Assembly (NCBI GenBank): GCA_944380875.1 | Contig: CALWJA010000079.1 | Location: 1-45,693, forward strand | DNA length: 45,693 bases | Reading direction: 5' to 3' | DNA from: an uncultured Clostridia bacterium | Lineage (GTDB): Bacteria; Bacillota; Clostridia; Oscillospirales; Acutalibacteraceae | Shown: positions 26,765 through 36,142 of the stretch, piece after piece | Layout: every line of letters starts with the position of its first letter | How positions within the stretch are numbered: the first letter of the stretch is position 1 | Notes under the pieces: generated by a model | Databases searched by the model: none | Seen by the model: only the letters and a program-made list of their open reading frames with translations | What the model was told of the DNA's origin: nothing | Made by a program: the position numbers and the translations under genes

Positions 26765-27718
26765 TCATTTACCATTTTCCAAAATTTCGTCCATTATACG
26801 GGCGGCTGTGGCTGTCTTATGGAAAGGCATCTGGGGGCATTCTTTTTCGCCCTTTTCAAACGACTGGCAGAAAGCCCTGATTTCATAAACAAATCCATTT
26901 TGTTGATCGTCTTCAACCGACTCCAGCAAATTTCCTTGTTTATCGTAGAGCTCGGCCTTCCGGCATTGCCAGAAATCACGCAGGACAATCTTGCCATTAT
27001 CACAAAAGATGTATCCATTATTATCTAAACGGGCCCGCAGACCAAAAGCGCATTCTGCCAAAAGACCTCCGGGAAACCGGAAAGCAACCGTTCCCATTTC
27101 ATCCACTCCGGTAGGCCCAATACGCAGAAGTGATTGTATTTTCTCCGGCTCTTTTCCGGCTGCCTCCAAAAGGAAATCGAGACAATATACACCTACATCC
27201 AGCAAACCGCCGCCGGCCTGAGCAGGATCAAACAACCGTCCCTTCGGATCTCTTTCGCAAAAATTCGAAAAATTACAGGTCATATATTCCGGAGTGCCGG
27301 CAGCTCCCTTCCGTATCCACTCCAACGCCTTCTGCACAGAGGGAAGGAAAACCATCCACATAGCCTCCATCAGCAGAACCTTACGTTCCGATGCCAGCCG
27401 TATCAATTCCATAGTATCCGTATAGGAGGATGTCAACGGTTTCTCGCACAGAACAGCCTTTCCCGCTTCTATACATTTCTTAGCCAGCGGAAAATGCCCT
27501 GTGTGGATCACAGAAATATACACAGCATCGATTTCCGGATCAGCCAAAAGCTCTTCATAGCTTGCATATACCTTCTTTAATCCGTGTTTCTCAGCAAAAG
27601 CCTGAGCCCTTTCTTTCTTGCTGGAAGCCACTCCCAAAAGCGTAACACCTTCGCAGCTTTGGCATGCATTGGCAAATTTTTCAGCTATAACCCCCGGACC
27701 CATTAAACCAAAATTCAT
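26765..27718 (-). CDS. Gfo/Idh/MocA family oxidoreductase
   Basis: NAD(P)-dependent dehydrogenase, probably on a sugar or cyclitol; 317 residues. The N-terminal Rossmann domain starts MNFGLMGPGVIAEKFANA, with VYISVIHTGHFPLAKKCIEAGKAVLCEKPL holding the conserved EKP Lys. The C-terminal domain (from about 125) has AGGGLLDVGVYCLDFL. The usual GxGxxG is GLMGPGVIA. The ATG at 27718 has AAGGGTG 6-7 bases upstream; a GTG at 27727 overlaps that site and is rejected. Single gene with its own terminator. Substrate cannot be assigned. Confidence 0.9.
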   Translation of the reverse strand: MNFGLMGPGVIAEKFANACQSCEGVTLLGVASSKKERAQAFAEKHGLKKVYASYEELLADPEIDAVYISVIHTGHFPLAKKCIEAGKAVLCEKPLTSSYTDTMELIRLASERKVLLMEAMWMVFLPSVQKALEWIRKGAAGTPEYMTCNFSNFCERDPKGRLFDPAQAGGGLLDVGVYCLDFLLEAAGKEPEKIQSLLRIGPTGVDEMGTVAFRFPGGLLAECAFGLRARLDNNGYIFCDNGKIVLRDFWQCRKAELYDKQGNLLESVEDDQQNGFVYEIRAFCQSFEKGEKECPQMPFHKTATAARIMDEILENGK

Positions 27719-27806
27719 ACAGTACACCCTTTCTTTATTTTTCTATTACAGCTGTTTGCATCCGTCTTCTAGTATCATTCTGCTTTTGAAAATTCCTTTA
27801 AGACCA

Positions 27807-29927
27807 TCAGGATAGCCTAAACCAATTCTCCAAAACCTGTTTATCCTTTCGTGTCACATAGCCGCTGCCTCCCAGGTCCTTAACATCTTCCACCATACTT
27901 ATAATCATAATCGGCTTACTGGTGTCTTTTTCGGCCGTAAAAACAGCGAACCAACCTAATTCTGTTCCGGAAGAATCGTCCTGGGTGGCTTTAATCTCCG
28001 CCGTTCCGGTCTTACCTGCCAGAACAACGTCTTCCATAAAGGCAGAATATCCGGTTCCGTTTGGATCATTCACAACCTTCACCAATGCGTTCAGCACAGT
28101 CTCTGCCGTATCCGCAGAAAAAGCATCAAGAATCCAATACTCTGGTTCCTTGTCTTCTCGGTACTCCAGATATGGCTTCACAATATTTCCTTCATTACAG
28201 AAGGCTGTATATATACTGGCCATATGCAGAGGATTAAGCAACACTTCTCCCTGTCCGTATCCACTATCCGCAAGCTGTATTTCTGAATCGATGGTTTCCG
28301 TATTGGAATACTGAGAGGGCTGCATGGAAATCGAAAAAGGCATTTCCTCGTTAAATCCAATGGAATCCAGGGAGCTTCCCAGTTTCTCCGCCCCTATATC
28401 CAAAGCAGCTTTTGCAAAATATATATTATCAGAATACAGCAAGGCGTTTTCCAAGGTAACCGGTTCATAAGCTTTAAGGGTTGTCACATAATAGGAACCC
28501 CAGGATTCGTCTTTTTGCCATTTCAGGCCTTCGCTGCCGTAGTCTTTCTCCGGGTCTATTGCCCCGGTCTCCAAACCTATCGCCGCTGTTATGGGCTTAA
28601 AGGTAGAACCTGGGCTCCATATCTGACGAAAACGGTTGTATAACGGCTTTGATGCATCTTCATTCAAAGCATTCCACTGTGTATTGGAAAGCCCCAATAT
28701 AAAGTCATTGCTGTCATAAGAGGGAGTACTGACCAAAGCCAGCACTTCGCCGGTATAAGGATCTATAGAAACAGAACAGCTCTTGTCTTCCTTAAATTCT
28801 TCATATAGAGAAGACTGTAGTCTGGCATCTATGGTAAGCTGCACATTCTTCCCATGCTCCACAGATGTATATGCAAGCTCTTCTTTTTCATTTCCTTCCG
28901 CATCTGCAATATAAATCCGATATCCGTTTTTACCTTTTAATTCTTTTTCAAAAAGCCCTTCCATTCCATTTCTTCCAATCACACTGTTGGCAGTGTAACC
29001 TTCACCCGCATGTTCCTCCAGATCTTCTGCCGTGACGCTCTGAATATACCCCACCAAATGGGCGGCTGCGGCTCCTAACGGATATTGCCGTACTTCTGTA
29101 TCCGATATCATTATCCCCGGAATTGTCAAAAGCTTTTCCTGCCGTTCATATTCCTGTTGTATTTCTTCTTCTGTATTATATTTAGAACTCATCTCTTCCA
29201 CCTTCGGAAGAGTCTTGAGCGGCACAAAAGTGTCGTCTTTTACCCACTGGGCAGATAATTTATCCTCGATTTCCTCTGTTTCCATTCCCAGCAATTCGGC
29301 AATTTGCGAAACGGCAGCTTCTTTATCCTCCAGTTTGCCTGGAACAATTCCAACCGAAGAAGCCGTACCTTTTCCGGCGAGAAGTTCTCCATTGCGATCC
29401 AGGATATCTCCCCGTTCCGCTTCCTCAGACGTTACCCGCACTTTATCTTCTGCTCCCAAATTGGGGAAAATCAGCGCATCGTTCCATATAAGCCTATATT
29501 CCTGATCCTCTGTTTCAGAAAACCGGGCCTGGTTCTCAAAGCTGATGGTTCCTGCTACCGTATCAAAAGACATTTTATAAGAAACCGTCTCATCTTCTTC
29601 ATTGTAAACAACGGATTCTACCTTTATATTTTTTGCTTCAATGCCCTCATAGATAGCTGCATTCCGTTGGACAAAATCTTCACGGCTGATGTTTTCACAA
29701 GATTTCTCATCCAGCATTTCATACATTTTTTCATACTCCTGCTTGGATATGTGCTCAATATACGTATTCCACAAATCTGCTGGAGTCTTTCTCATTTCCT
29801 GCTCCTTAGGAAAAGCCAGGATACCGATAAATATCGCCGCGACAACAACTACTGCAACAATTAATCCTCCCCATAAAAGCATCCGTTTTTTTCTATAGGC
29901 AGCTACATCTCTTCTTTTGATACCCAT
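27807..29927 (-). CDS. Penicillin-binding transpeptidase, MecA_N/PBP3 type
   Basis: Class B peptidoglycan transpeptidase, 706 residues, anchored by one helix (about 17-39). The next 110 residues form an NTF2-like MecA_N domain (DLWNTYIEHISKQEYEKMYEML), followed by a PBP dimerisation domain and a transpeptidase domain. Active-site motifs: Ser441 in SPGSTFKP, SDN at 499-501, and KTG at 639-641. This architecture is shared by Bacillus PbpC/PBP3 and staphylococcal PBP2a, but resistance cannot be inferred from architecture. GGGGAGG precedes ATG and a good promoter lies at 29990-29963. Monocistronic as far as visible. Confidence 0.95.
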   Translation of the reverse strand: MGIKRRDVAAYRKKRMLLWGGLIVAVVVVAAIFIGILAFPKEQEMRKTPADLWNTYIEHISKQEYEKMYEMLDEKSCENISREDFVQRNAAIYEGIEAKNIKVESVVYNEEDETVSYKMSFDTVAGTISFENQARFSETEDQEYRLIWNDALIFPNLGAEDKVRVTSEEAERGDILDRNGELLAGKGTASSVGIVPGKLEDKEAAVSQIAELLGMETEEIEDKLSAQWVKDDTFVPLKTLPKVEEMSSKYNTEEEIQQEYERQEKLLTIPGIMISDTEVRQYPLGAAAAHLVGYIQSVTAEDLEEHAGEGYTANSVIGRNGMEGLFEKELKGKNGYRIYIADAEGNEKEELAYTSVEHGKNVQLTIDARLQSSLYEEFKEDKSCSVSIDPYTGEVLALVSTPSYDSNDFILGLSNTQWNALNEDASKPLYNRFRQIWSPGSTFKPITAAIGLETGAIDPEKDYGSEGLKWQKDESWGSYYVTTLKAYEPVTLENALLYSDNIYFAKAALDIGAEKLGSSLDSIGFNEEMPFSISMQPSQYSNTETIDSEIQLADSGYGQGEVLLNPLHMASIYTAFCNEGNIVKPYLEYREDKEPEYWILDAFSADTAETVLNALVKVVNDPNGTGYSAFMEDVVLAGKTGTAEIKATQDDSSGTELGWFAVFTAEKDTSKPIMIISMVEDVKDLGGSGYVTRKDKQVLENWFRLS

Positions 29928-29962
29928 TTATAGATTTCCTCCCCGTTCCTTCATTAGCACTA

Positions 29963-29990
29963 AGTATACCACCGGTTTATTTTCTTTCAA
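29963..29990 (-). promoter_or_regulatory. Promoter for the MecA_N-type PBP gene
   Basis: Minus strand TTGAAA (29990-29985), 16-base spacer, TATACT (29968-29963). Confidence 0.7.
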
Positions 29991-30021
29991 CAGTATTCGC
30001 AGGATGAACATATTGTATCCA

Positions 30022-30064
30022 AAACAAAAAAGGCTTCATCCCCAGAGAAAAAGAGGATGAAGCC
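30022..30064 (-). terminator. Terminator of the hom-thrB-lysC operon
   Basis: 10-bp stem GGCTTCATCC / GGATGAAGCC (30032-30041 with 30055-30064), then TTTTTTGTTTT on the minus strand. Confidence 0.9.
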
Positions 30065-30075
30065 AATCGTTCTAT

Positions 30076-31296
30076 TTATTTATCAAATCCGGAATCGAAG
30101 AACTTATCGTGAATAGCAGCCACGGCACTATCCCCATTTTCCGCATCGATCAAAACAGAAATCTTAATTTCACTGGTAGAGATCATACGGATATTGATGT
30201 TAGCCTCGAAAAGAGCTTCAAACATCTCTGCCGCAACGCCAGGATGGGTTTCCATACCTGCACCCACAATGGATACCTTCACTACGCGATCGTCATACAC
30301 AATGCTGTTGGCCCCGATAGTATCCACATAGGGATCCAAAATTGCAATCGCACTTTCCAAACTGCTTTTAGGAACCGTAAAGCTTATATCCTTTGTTCCG
30401 TTACGGCCGATGGACTGCAGAATAATGTCTACATTGATATTCTTGGCAGCCAGCCGAGAGAAAATCTTAAATGCCAGACCCGGTTTATCCGGAACACCGA
30501 TAATTGAAATGCGGGCAACATCCGTATCCTTAGCTACACCGCTGATAAGCATTTTTTCCATTTTTCTTGCCTCCTTCACAATCGTGCCCGGTTTACGCGT
30601 AAGGCTGGAGAGCACTTCCAGCTCAATATTATATTTTTTTGCCATTTCCACAGAACGGTTATGCAAAACCTGAGCTCCCAACGTAGCAAGCTCCAGCATT
30701 TCGTCATAGGAAATTGTATCCAGCTTCTTGGCGCCTTTTATTTTACGCGGATCCGCTGTATAAACGCCTTCCACATCCGTATAAATCTGGCAAAGATCCG
30801 CCTTCATAACAGCCGCAATCGCTACGGCGCTGGTATCGGATCCGCCGCGTCCCAATGTGGTCATATCGTCATAACGGTTCAGCCCCTGAAAGCCCGTCAC
30901 AACTACAATATTCTTTTTATCTAACTCTTTTTGAATTCTATCCGGAAGGACACGCTTAATGCGGGCGTTCCCGTAAACCGTATTGGTTACGAAACCTGCC
31001 TGCCATCCCAAAAGGGATACAACAGGAAATCCCAGCTTTTCTATAGCCATAGCCAGCAGAGAAGCGGAAATCTGTTCGCCGGAAGTCAAAAGCATATCCA
31101 TCTCTCTCTTGGAGGCGTTGGGGTTAATTTCCTTTGCTTTTTCAATCAGATCGTCCGTTGTATCCCCCTGAGCGGATACAACGACTACTACATCATTGCC
31201 TTTCTTATACGTTTGGGTTACTATGTCCGCTACATTGAAAACCCTCTCCGCATTGGCCACGGAACTGCCGCCGAATTTCTGAACAATTAAAGCCAT
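30076..31296 (-). CDS. lysC: Aspartate kinase
   Basis: Phosphorylates aspartate, the first step toward lysine, threonine and methionine. The N-terminal kinase domain has KFGGSSVANAERV (Lys7) and TLGRGGSDTSAVAIA; two C-terminal ACT domains (from about residue 260: ISIIGVPDKPGLAFKIFSRLA and VSIVGAGMETHPGVAAEMFEAL) indicate feedback control by end products. 406 residues from the ATG at 31296, which has AAGGGGAT upstream; nine earlier residues would overlap thrB. It is downstream of hom and thrB in one transcript, so commitment and threonine steps are co-expressed. Confidence 0.96.
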   Translation of the reverse strand: MALIVQKFGGSSVANAERVFNVADIVTQTYKKGNDVVVVVSAQGDTTDDLIEKAKEINPNASKREMDMLLTSGEQISASLLAMAIEKLGFPVVSLLGWQAGFVTNTVYGNARIKRVLPDRIQKELDKKNIVVVTGFQGLNRYDDMTTLGRGGSDTSAVAIAAVMKADLCQIYTDVEGVYTADPRKIKGAKKLDTISYDEMLELATLGAQVLHNRSVEMAKKYNIELEVLSSLTRKPGTIVKEARKMEKMLISGVAKDTDVARISIIGVPDKPGLAFKIFSRLAAKNINVDIILQSIGRNGTKDISFTVPKSSLESAIAILDPYVDTIGANSIVYDDRVVKVSIVGAGMETHPGVAAEMFEALFEANINIRMISTSEIKISVLIDAENGDSAVAAIHDKFFDSGFDK

Positions 31297-31312
31297 ACGA
31301 GTATCCCCTTTA

Positions 31313-32212
31313 TCAATAATCAATAGAAACCACAGCCCCGTGGGGGTCTGTTTGCAACACCTGGATCTGCCAACCGGTTACACCTTTTTCTTTCAGATGC
31401 TTTGCCGCATATCGGATAAAGGTTTCCTGGTTATCAGCCTCAATCATGGAAATAATTGTGGGACCTGCACCGCTCACATACGTTCCCAAACTTCCTAATT
31501 CATAGCTGGTTCGGAAAACCGTATCCAGATGCTCAATTAGGTCGGAACGATAGGGCTGATGAATCTTATCCTGAACAGCTACCCTTAGATTTTCCAGTTT
31601 TCCGGAAAAAAGGGAAGCTGTCATAAGAGCCGACCGGGAGAGATTATACACCGCATCCGCTCTAGAATAATTCTCAGGAAGAACCGATCTGGCTTTTTCT
31701 GTTTTTAATTCAAAAGGCGGAATAAATAGCGCAAAACAAATTTTTTCCGAAACCGGTACACTGACGCTATACACACGGCCTGCTTCCATAGCTGACGCCA
31801 CCAATCCACCTTCCATGGCAGGTGTGGTATTATCTGGATGACCTTCAATTTTCGCCGCCAAATTAATAAGTTCCTGCTCTAAAAAAGGGTTCCCCAGCAT
31901 TCGGTTTGCCCCCAGAATTCCCGCTACGATACAGGCAGAACTGCTTCCAAGGCCCCGAGCCATGGGAATATTATTCTGCTGAATCAAACGAAGACCGGGC
32001 AGTTTTTTTCCGCACTCTTTATAAACAGAGCAAACCGTCTGATAAATTAAATTGTGCTCATCTGAAGGGACTTTAACGGAATCCTTGCTGGATATCTCTA
32101 GCGTATCGGATTCTTCCATCCAAACGTGATTATAAAGTGTTAAGGCTATTCCCAAAGAATCGAAGCCTGAACCAAGATTCGCGCTTGTCGCCGGAACCTG
32201 AATATGTATCAT
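31313..32212 (-). CDS. thrB: Homoserine kinase
   Basis: GHMP-family kinase making O-phosphohomoserine for threonine synthesis. Motifs: VPATSANLGSGFDSLGIAL at the N-terminus, the ATP loop MARGLGSSSACIVAGILG, and the C-terminal GTYVSGAGPTIIS. 299 residues. ATG at 32212 is preferred (AGGTG six bases upstream) over the GTG at 32221. It follows hom by 29 bases and precedes lysC by 16. No thrC is in the window. Confidence 0.96.
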   Translation of the reverse strand: MIHIQVPATSANLGSGFDSLGIALTLYNHVWMEESDTLEISSKDSVKVPSDEHNLIYQTVCSVYKECGKKLPGLRLIQQNNIPMARGLGSSSACIVAGILGANRMLGNPFLEQELINLAAKIEGHPDNTTPAMEGGLVASAMEAGRVYSVSVPVSEKICFALFIPPFELKTEKARSVLPENYSRADAVYNLSRSALMTASLFSGKLENLRVAVQDKIHQPYRSDLIEHLDTVFRTSYELGSLGTYVSGAGPTIISMIEADNQETFIRYAAKHLKEKGVTGWQIQVLQTDPHGAVVSIDY

Positions 32213-32241
32213 CTTTTTCACCTGCTCCTTATGAACCGTTC

Positions 32242-33486
32242 TTAAAAATCACCCAGTCGGATCGTATTCAAAACATCCACACCAAGCTTGGAAAGCGCCT
32301 TCAGGTTTGCATGAATATCCTTTTCCGGCATTTTCTTTGTTACAAAAGCAAATTCACGGGTATCTGCGTTTCTGCGGACCAACCGGGTTACCCCTTCAAA
32401 GAGTTTATCCGCATTCATAAGGGCAAGAGACACATCATCAGAGGAAGCTCTCACGTACATGGACACACTGTCTTCCATATAGTCTTCCACATAATCCTTT
32501 GAACCATCTTCCCAGAAAAGATATTTTCTGGAGGCAAAATGCTTGACACAATCGATAACATCGGCCACAACTGCACTTGCTGTGGGAAGTTTACCTGCTC
32601 CCTTGCCGTAAAACACAACATCGCCTGTCGCATCGCCCCGAACAAGGATCCCGTTGAATACGTCGTCCACAGAGGAAAGCTGGCTGTCACCCGGAACAAA
32701 CATGGGGCACACAATAATCTGCAGCTTTCCGGATTCCTGCTTTTTCACCTGGCCGATGAGCTTAATCACACCGCCCCAGTTATCTGCATATTCCACATCT
32801 GCAAGGGAAATGGAAGAAATGCCTTCTGTATGGACCTGATCGGGATACACATGTTTACCATAAGCCAATGAAGCCAGAATACAGATTTTTCTGCAGGCGT
32901 CATGGCCTTCCACATCCGCTTCTGGATTTCTTTCCGCATAACCCAATTTCTGTGCAAGAGCCAGAGCTTCATCAAAAGGCATGGATTCCCGTATCATTTT
33001 TGTAAGGATAAAATTCGTCGTACCATTCAGGATTCCTGCTATCTCAATTACATCATTAGCTGCCAGGCACTGATGAAGAGGGCGTATAATGGGAATTCCT
33101 CCCCCTACGCTTGCTTCAAACAAGAAATTAACATTATGATCCCTGGCTATTTTCAAAAGCTCCGCACCTTTGGAAGCAACCAATTCCTTATTGGAAGTAA
33201 CTACACTTTTTCCAGCTTTCATGCAGCGGCATGTAAATTCAAAAGCAGGATGCAGACCGCCCATTACTTCCACTACCACATGGACTTCCGGATCGTTTAC
33301 AATGACCTCAAAATCCTTGGTGAATTTTTCAGCATAGGGGCTGTCGGGAAAATCCCGCAGATCCAAAATATACTTAATATCAATCTCCTCATGGGCACGC
33401 CGTGCAATACTTTCCCTATGGGTTGTCAAAACCTCAACAACACCGGAGCCTACGACTCCATGCCCCATTACCGCTATTTCTACCAT
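32242..33486 (-). CDS. hom: Homoserine dehydrogenase
   Basis: Reduces aspartate semialdehyde to homoserine. The N-terminal NAD(P) domain has AVMGHGVVGSGVVEVL; the catalytic domain includes AGILNGTTNFILTKM and LGYAERNPEADVEGHDACRKICILA with the catalytic Asp/Lys region; the last 90 residues are an ACT domain (SMYVRASSDDVSLALMNADKLF) probably sensing threonine. GAGGGTG precedes ATG. First gene of the operon; the 120 bases upstream contain no obvious T-box or riboswitch and no convincing promoter. Confidence 0.96.
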   Translation of the reverse strand: MVEIAVMGHGVVGSGVVEVLTTHRESIARRAHEEIDIKYILDLRDFPDSPYAEKFTKDFEVIVNDPEVHVVVEVMGGLHPAFEFTCRCMKAGKSVVTSNKELVASKGAELLKIARDHNVNFLFEASVGGGIPIIRPLHQCLAANDVIEIAGILNGTTNFILTKMIRESMPFDEALALAQKLGYAERNPEADVEGHDACRKICILASLAYGKHVYPDQVHTEGISSISLADVEYADNWGGVIKLIGQVKKQESGKLQIIVCPMFVPGDSQLSSVDDVFNGILVRGDATGDVVFYGKGAGKLPTASAVVADVIDCVKHFASRKYLFWEDGSKDYVEDYMEDSVSMYVRASSDDVSLALMNADKLFEGVTRLVRRNADTREFAFVTKKMPEKDIHANLKALSKLGVDVLNTIRLGDF

Positions 33487-33606
33487 ATGAATTCACCCTC
33501 AATTCTGTTATTCAAACTTTCCTTTTAAACAACCAAAAAGCAGAAAACCGTAAAAAGATACTATTGCTTACTTTACGTTTTAACTGCCAGATACACACCG
33601 TATTCC

Positions 33607-36024
33607 CTACGTCTGCAATTCCTCTTCAGAAGAACTTTCCTGGCTTTCACCGGACTCTTCCGAACTGGATTCTGGTTCGGAAGAAGAGGGCTCCGGCTCA
33701 GAGGAGGAAGGTTCCTGGGAAGGAGTTGAAGGCTCAGGCTCATGGGACGTATCTCCGCTTTCTCCACTGGAGGACTCTGGTTCACTACTAGGCGTAGGCG
33801 GAGCTTCAGAAGAAGATGGCACGGATGATGACGAGGAGGAGGAAGAAGTAGAGGAAGAGCTTTCCGAAGAAGACGCTTCTGAAGAAGAGGAAGATGCATG
33901 GTTACCTGTGCAATATTTCGGCATGTTATCTGTTGTATACCAACCTGTAGCCGTTTTCTGGCATACCCCAGGTACTGCCAAACAACCTGTTTCCTTGCAA
34001 TACGTAGCCGAAATTACATTCGGGCTGAAAGTAAATTCTTTCGGTTCTTTATCCTTCAGATACTCTTCCATAATCGTTTTCCAAATAATACGGGCAGCCC
34101 CTGTATTCTGAACGGTATGGTCATACATAGGATATCCTGTCCAAACACCTGCCACAGCATAAGATGTGCCTCCCACAAACCAGGAATCCTTTTCCTCATT
34201 TGTAGTTCCCGTCTTAGCAAAGACTTCCCATCCGTCGATCGCAGCAAGGCGACCGGTGCCTACCGGATCGTAAACAACGGTATTCAGAAGCTTATGCATT
34301 ATCGTAGCTGTTTCTTCTGAAATAGCCTGGGTGCCAATGTTGTCCCGATTATCGAGAATGATATTTCCGTCGTGGTCTTCCACATAATAGTATGTGTATG
34401 GCTCATTATAGACGCCGCCATTTCCAAAGGCCTGAAAACCGCCGGTCATTTCACGGACGGTAAAACCTATACCGCCTATTGCCAAGGATTTTACCCTTTC
34501 CTCTTTGGAAATCTCCCGGAACCCGAATTTTTCATGCAGATAATCCGCACCTGTATCAATGGAAATGCTCATCAAAGTGCGAACGGCAGGCGGGTTCACA
34601 GAACGAGCTAAAGCCTCCTGCAAAGTTATATCCCCCAGGAAATAACCGGTTGCATTATTCGGGCCAGGACGACCATCGTCAAAATAGTTGTCAATGGGTT
34701 CGTCTTTAACAATAGAGGAATAATTCAGCACTTTCAGATCAATAGCAGGTCCATAAGCAACCAGAGGCTTTATAGAAGAACCAGGCTGACGAACCGCATC
34801 CGTCACATAGTTTCCTACCCGGTTTCCTTCTTTTTCTCCAACAGCTCCAACGGAAGCCAGTATTCTTCCGTCGTAATCCATAGCCATAAATGCAGCCTGC
34901 GCACCTGAATCAAGGGGGAAGTTTTCCGTATCCTTAAAATATGCCTCAGCAAAGCTCTGCATTTCTGTATTCTGGGCCGAATAGATCTTAAGTCCATCGT
35001 GATAGATCATATCCACGGCCATTTCTTCCGAATAACCGTAAAGCTCCATCAGATCTTCCTTTACATCTTCAAAGAGCATTTCCGTATACCAGTTCCAGAC
35101 AGGGATGTCTTCAACTGCATCCTCTACCTTCTTGCCCACGAATTTCATATGCTTAGACTGCTCATAAGCCTCTTCATACTCTTCTTTCGTGATAAAGCCC
35201 TGATCATACATAGCCGTCAATACGATCTGCTGCCGTTCCTGGTTCTGATCCGGATGGAGCAGGGGCGTGAACTTATACGGATTCTGCGTTATACCCGCAA
35301 TTGCCGCACATTCTGCCAGATTGCAATCCTGTATATCTTTTCCGAAATACAGGTTGGCAGCTGCCTGCACACCATTGCATCCACTACCAAAATTGACCAC
35401 ATTCAGGTATACTTCCAAGATCTCGTCTTTGGAATATTCCTTCTCCAGATTAAGTGCCCGGAAAATCTCCTTGACCTTTCGGGTCAGGCTGACCTCATTG
35501 TCGCCTGTAATATTCTTAATCAGCTGCTGGGTAATGGTAGAACCACCGTAGCTGTCCTGCCCAGTAATCAAAGATGTCACGGCTCCGAAGGTACGAATCC
35601 AGTCTACACCTTCATGCTCATAAAAACGTTTGTCTTCAATGGCAACTATGGCATCCTTCATATTTTGCGGGATATCCTTAAAATCCACCCAAACTCTATT
35701 TTCGCCGCTATATAGAGATTGGAGCTCTACTGGATTATTCGGATCATCTCCTTCACCATTAACATAAATGAAAGTTGTATAGTTCAATTTCAACCTTCTC
35801 AGATCATAGTTAATGGCTTCATCCTTCATGCTTAAAATAAAAGATAAAAGGGTAATTCCTACTATTGTTCCTACAATCAGACAAACCCAGAATAAAGATA
35901 GGAATAACTTCCCAATAATTCTGCTGGACGCTTTCAAAGTACCACACACGTCGCTTTTTACAACTTTTTTATGATTCCGAGCGCCTGCATCATCGCTGTA
36001 GCGGGTAATATCCGTTTTACGCAA
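33607..36024 (-). CDS. Class A penicillin-binding protein with Ser/Glu tail
   Basis: Bifunctional glycosyltransferase/transpeptidase (PBP1A-like), 805 residues from a TTG at 36024 that has AAAGGAGG 7-8 bases upstream. One membrane helix (about 40-65). GT51 domain: catalytic Glu130 in AIEDKRFYEHEGVDW, then GGSTITQQLIKN. Transpeptidase: Ser416 in RQPGSSIKP, SVN at 475-477, KTG at 604-606. After a Cys-containing region (YCKETGCLAVPGVCQ) comes an extracellular tail of about 96 residues made almost wholly of Ser, Glu and Pro. Divergent from the BofC_C-like gene. Confidence 0.95.
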   Translation of the reverse strand: MRKTDITRYSDDAGARNHKKVVKSDVCGTLKASSRIIGKLFLSLFWVCLIVGTIVGITLLSFILSMKDEAINYDLRRLKLNYTTFIYVNGEGDDPNNPVELQSLYSGENRVWVDFKDIPQNMKDAIVAIEDKRFYEHEGVDWIRTFGAVTSLITGQDSYGGSTITQQLIKNITGDNEVSLTRKVKEIFRALNLEKEYSKDEILEVYLNVVNFGSGCNGVQAAANLYFGKDIQDCNLAECAAIAGITQNPYKFTPLLHPDQNQERQQIVLTAMYDQGFITKEEYEEAYEQSKHMKFVGKKVEDAVEDIPVWNWYTEMLFEDVKEDLMELYGYSEEMAVDMIYHDGLKIYSAQNTEMQSFAEAYFKDTENFPLDSGAQAAFMAMDYDGRILASVGAVGEKEGNRVGNYVTDAVRQPGSSIKPLVAYGPAIDLKVLNYSSIVKDEPIDNYFDDGRPGPNNATGYFLGDITLQEALARSVNPPAVRTLMSISIDTGADYLHEKFGFREISKEERVKSLAIGGIGFTVREMTGGFQAFGNGGVYNEPYTYYYVEDHDGNIILDNRDNIGTQAISEETATIMHKLLNTVVYDPVGTGRLAAIDGWEVFAKTGTTNEEKDSWFVGGTSYAVAGVWTGYPMYDHTVQNTGAARIIWKTIMEEYLKDKEPKEFTFSPNVISATYCKETGCLAVPGVCQKTATGWYTTDNMPKYCTGNHASSSSSEASSSESSSSTSSSSSSSSVPSSSEAPPTPSSEPESSSGESGDTSHEPEPSTPSQEPSSSEPEPSSSEPESSSEESGESQESSSEEELQT

Positions 36025-36142
36025 TGGACGAGCCTCCTTTTTTCCTTTGCTCAATACAAAGCAAAACCTTCTGCCAAAATACGGCATGTATCATGTATAA
36101 ACTTTCCATTTTTTCCAAATACTATCCTCGAGGTGATCATAT

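Noticed and set aside
27807-29927. Calling the MecA_N-type PBP a resistance gene
   Set aside because: The same architecture is found in ordinary housekeeping PBPs; affinity cannot be read from these motifs.
33487-33606. T-box or threonine/lysine riboswitch upstream of hom
   Set aside because: The 120 bases contain no T-box sequence, no specifier stem and no lysine-riboswitch-like structure.
36095-36126. GTATA-N18-AATACTA resembling a sigma-G promoter for the BofC_C-like gene
   Set aside because: Transcription would begin inside the GAGGTG ribosome site, leaving no usable leader.
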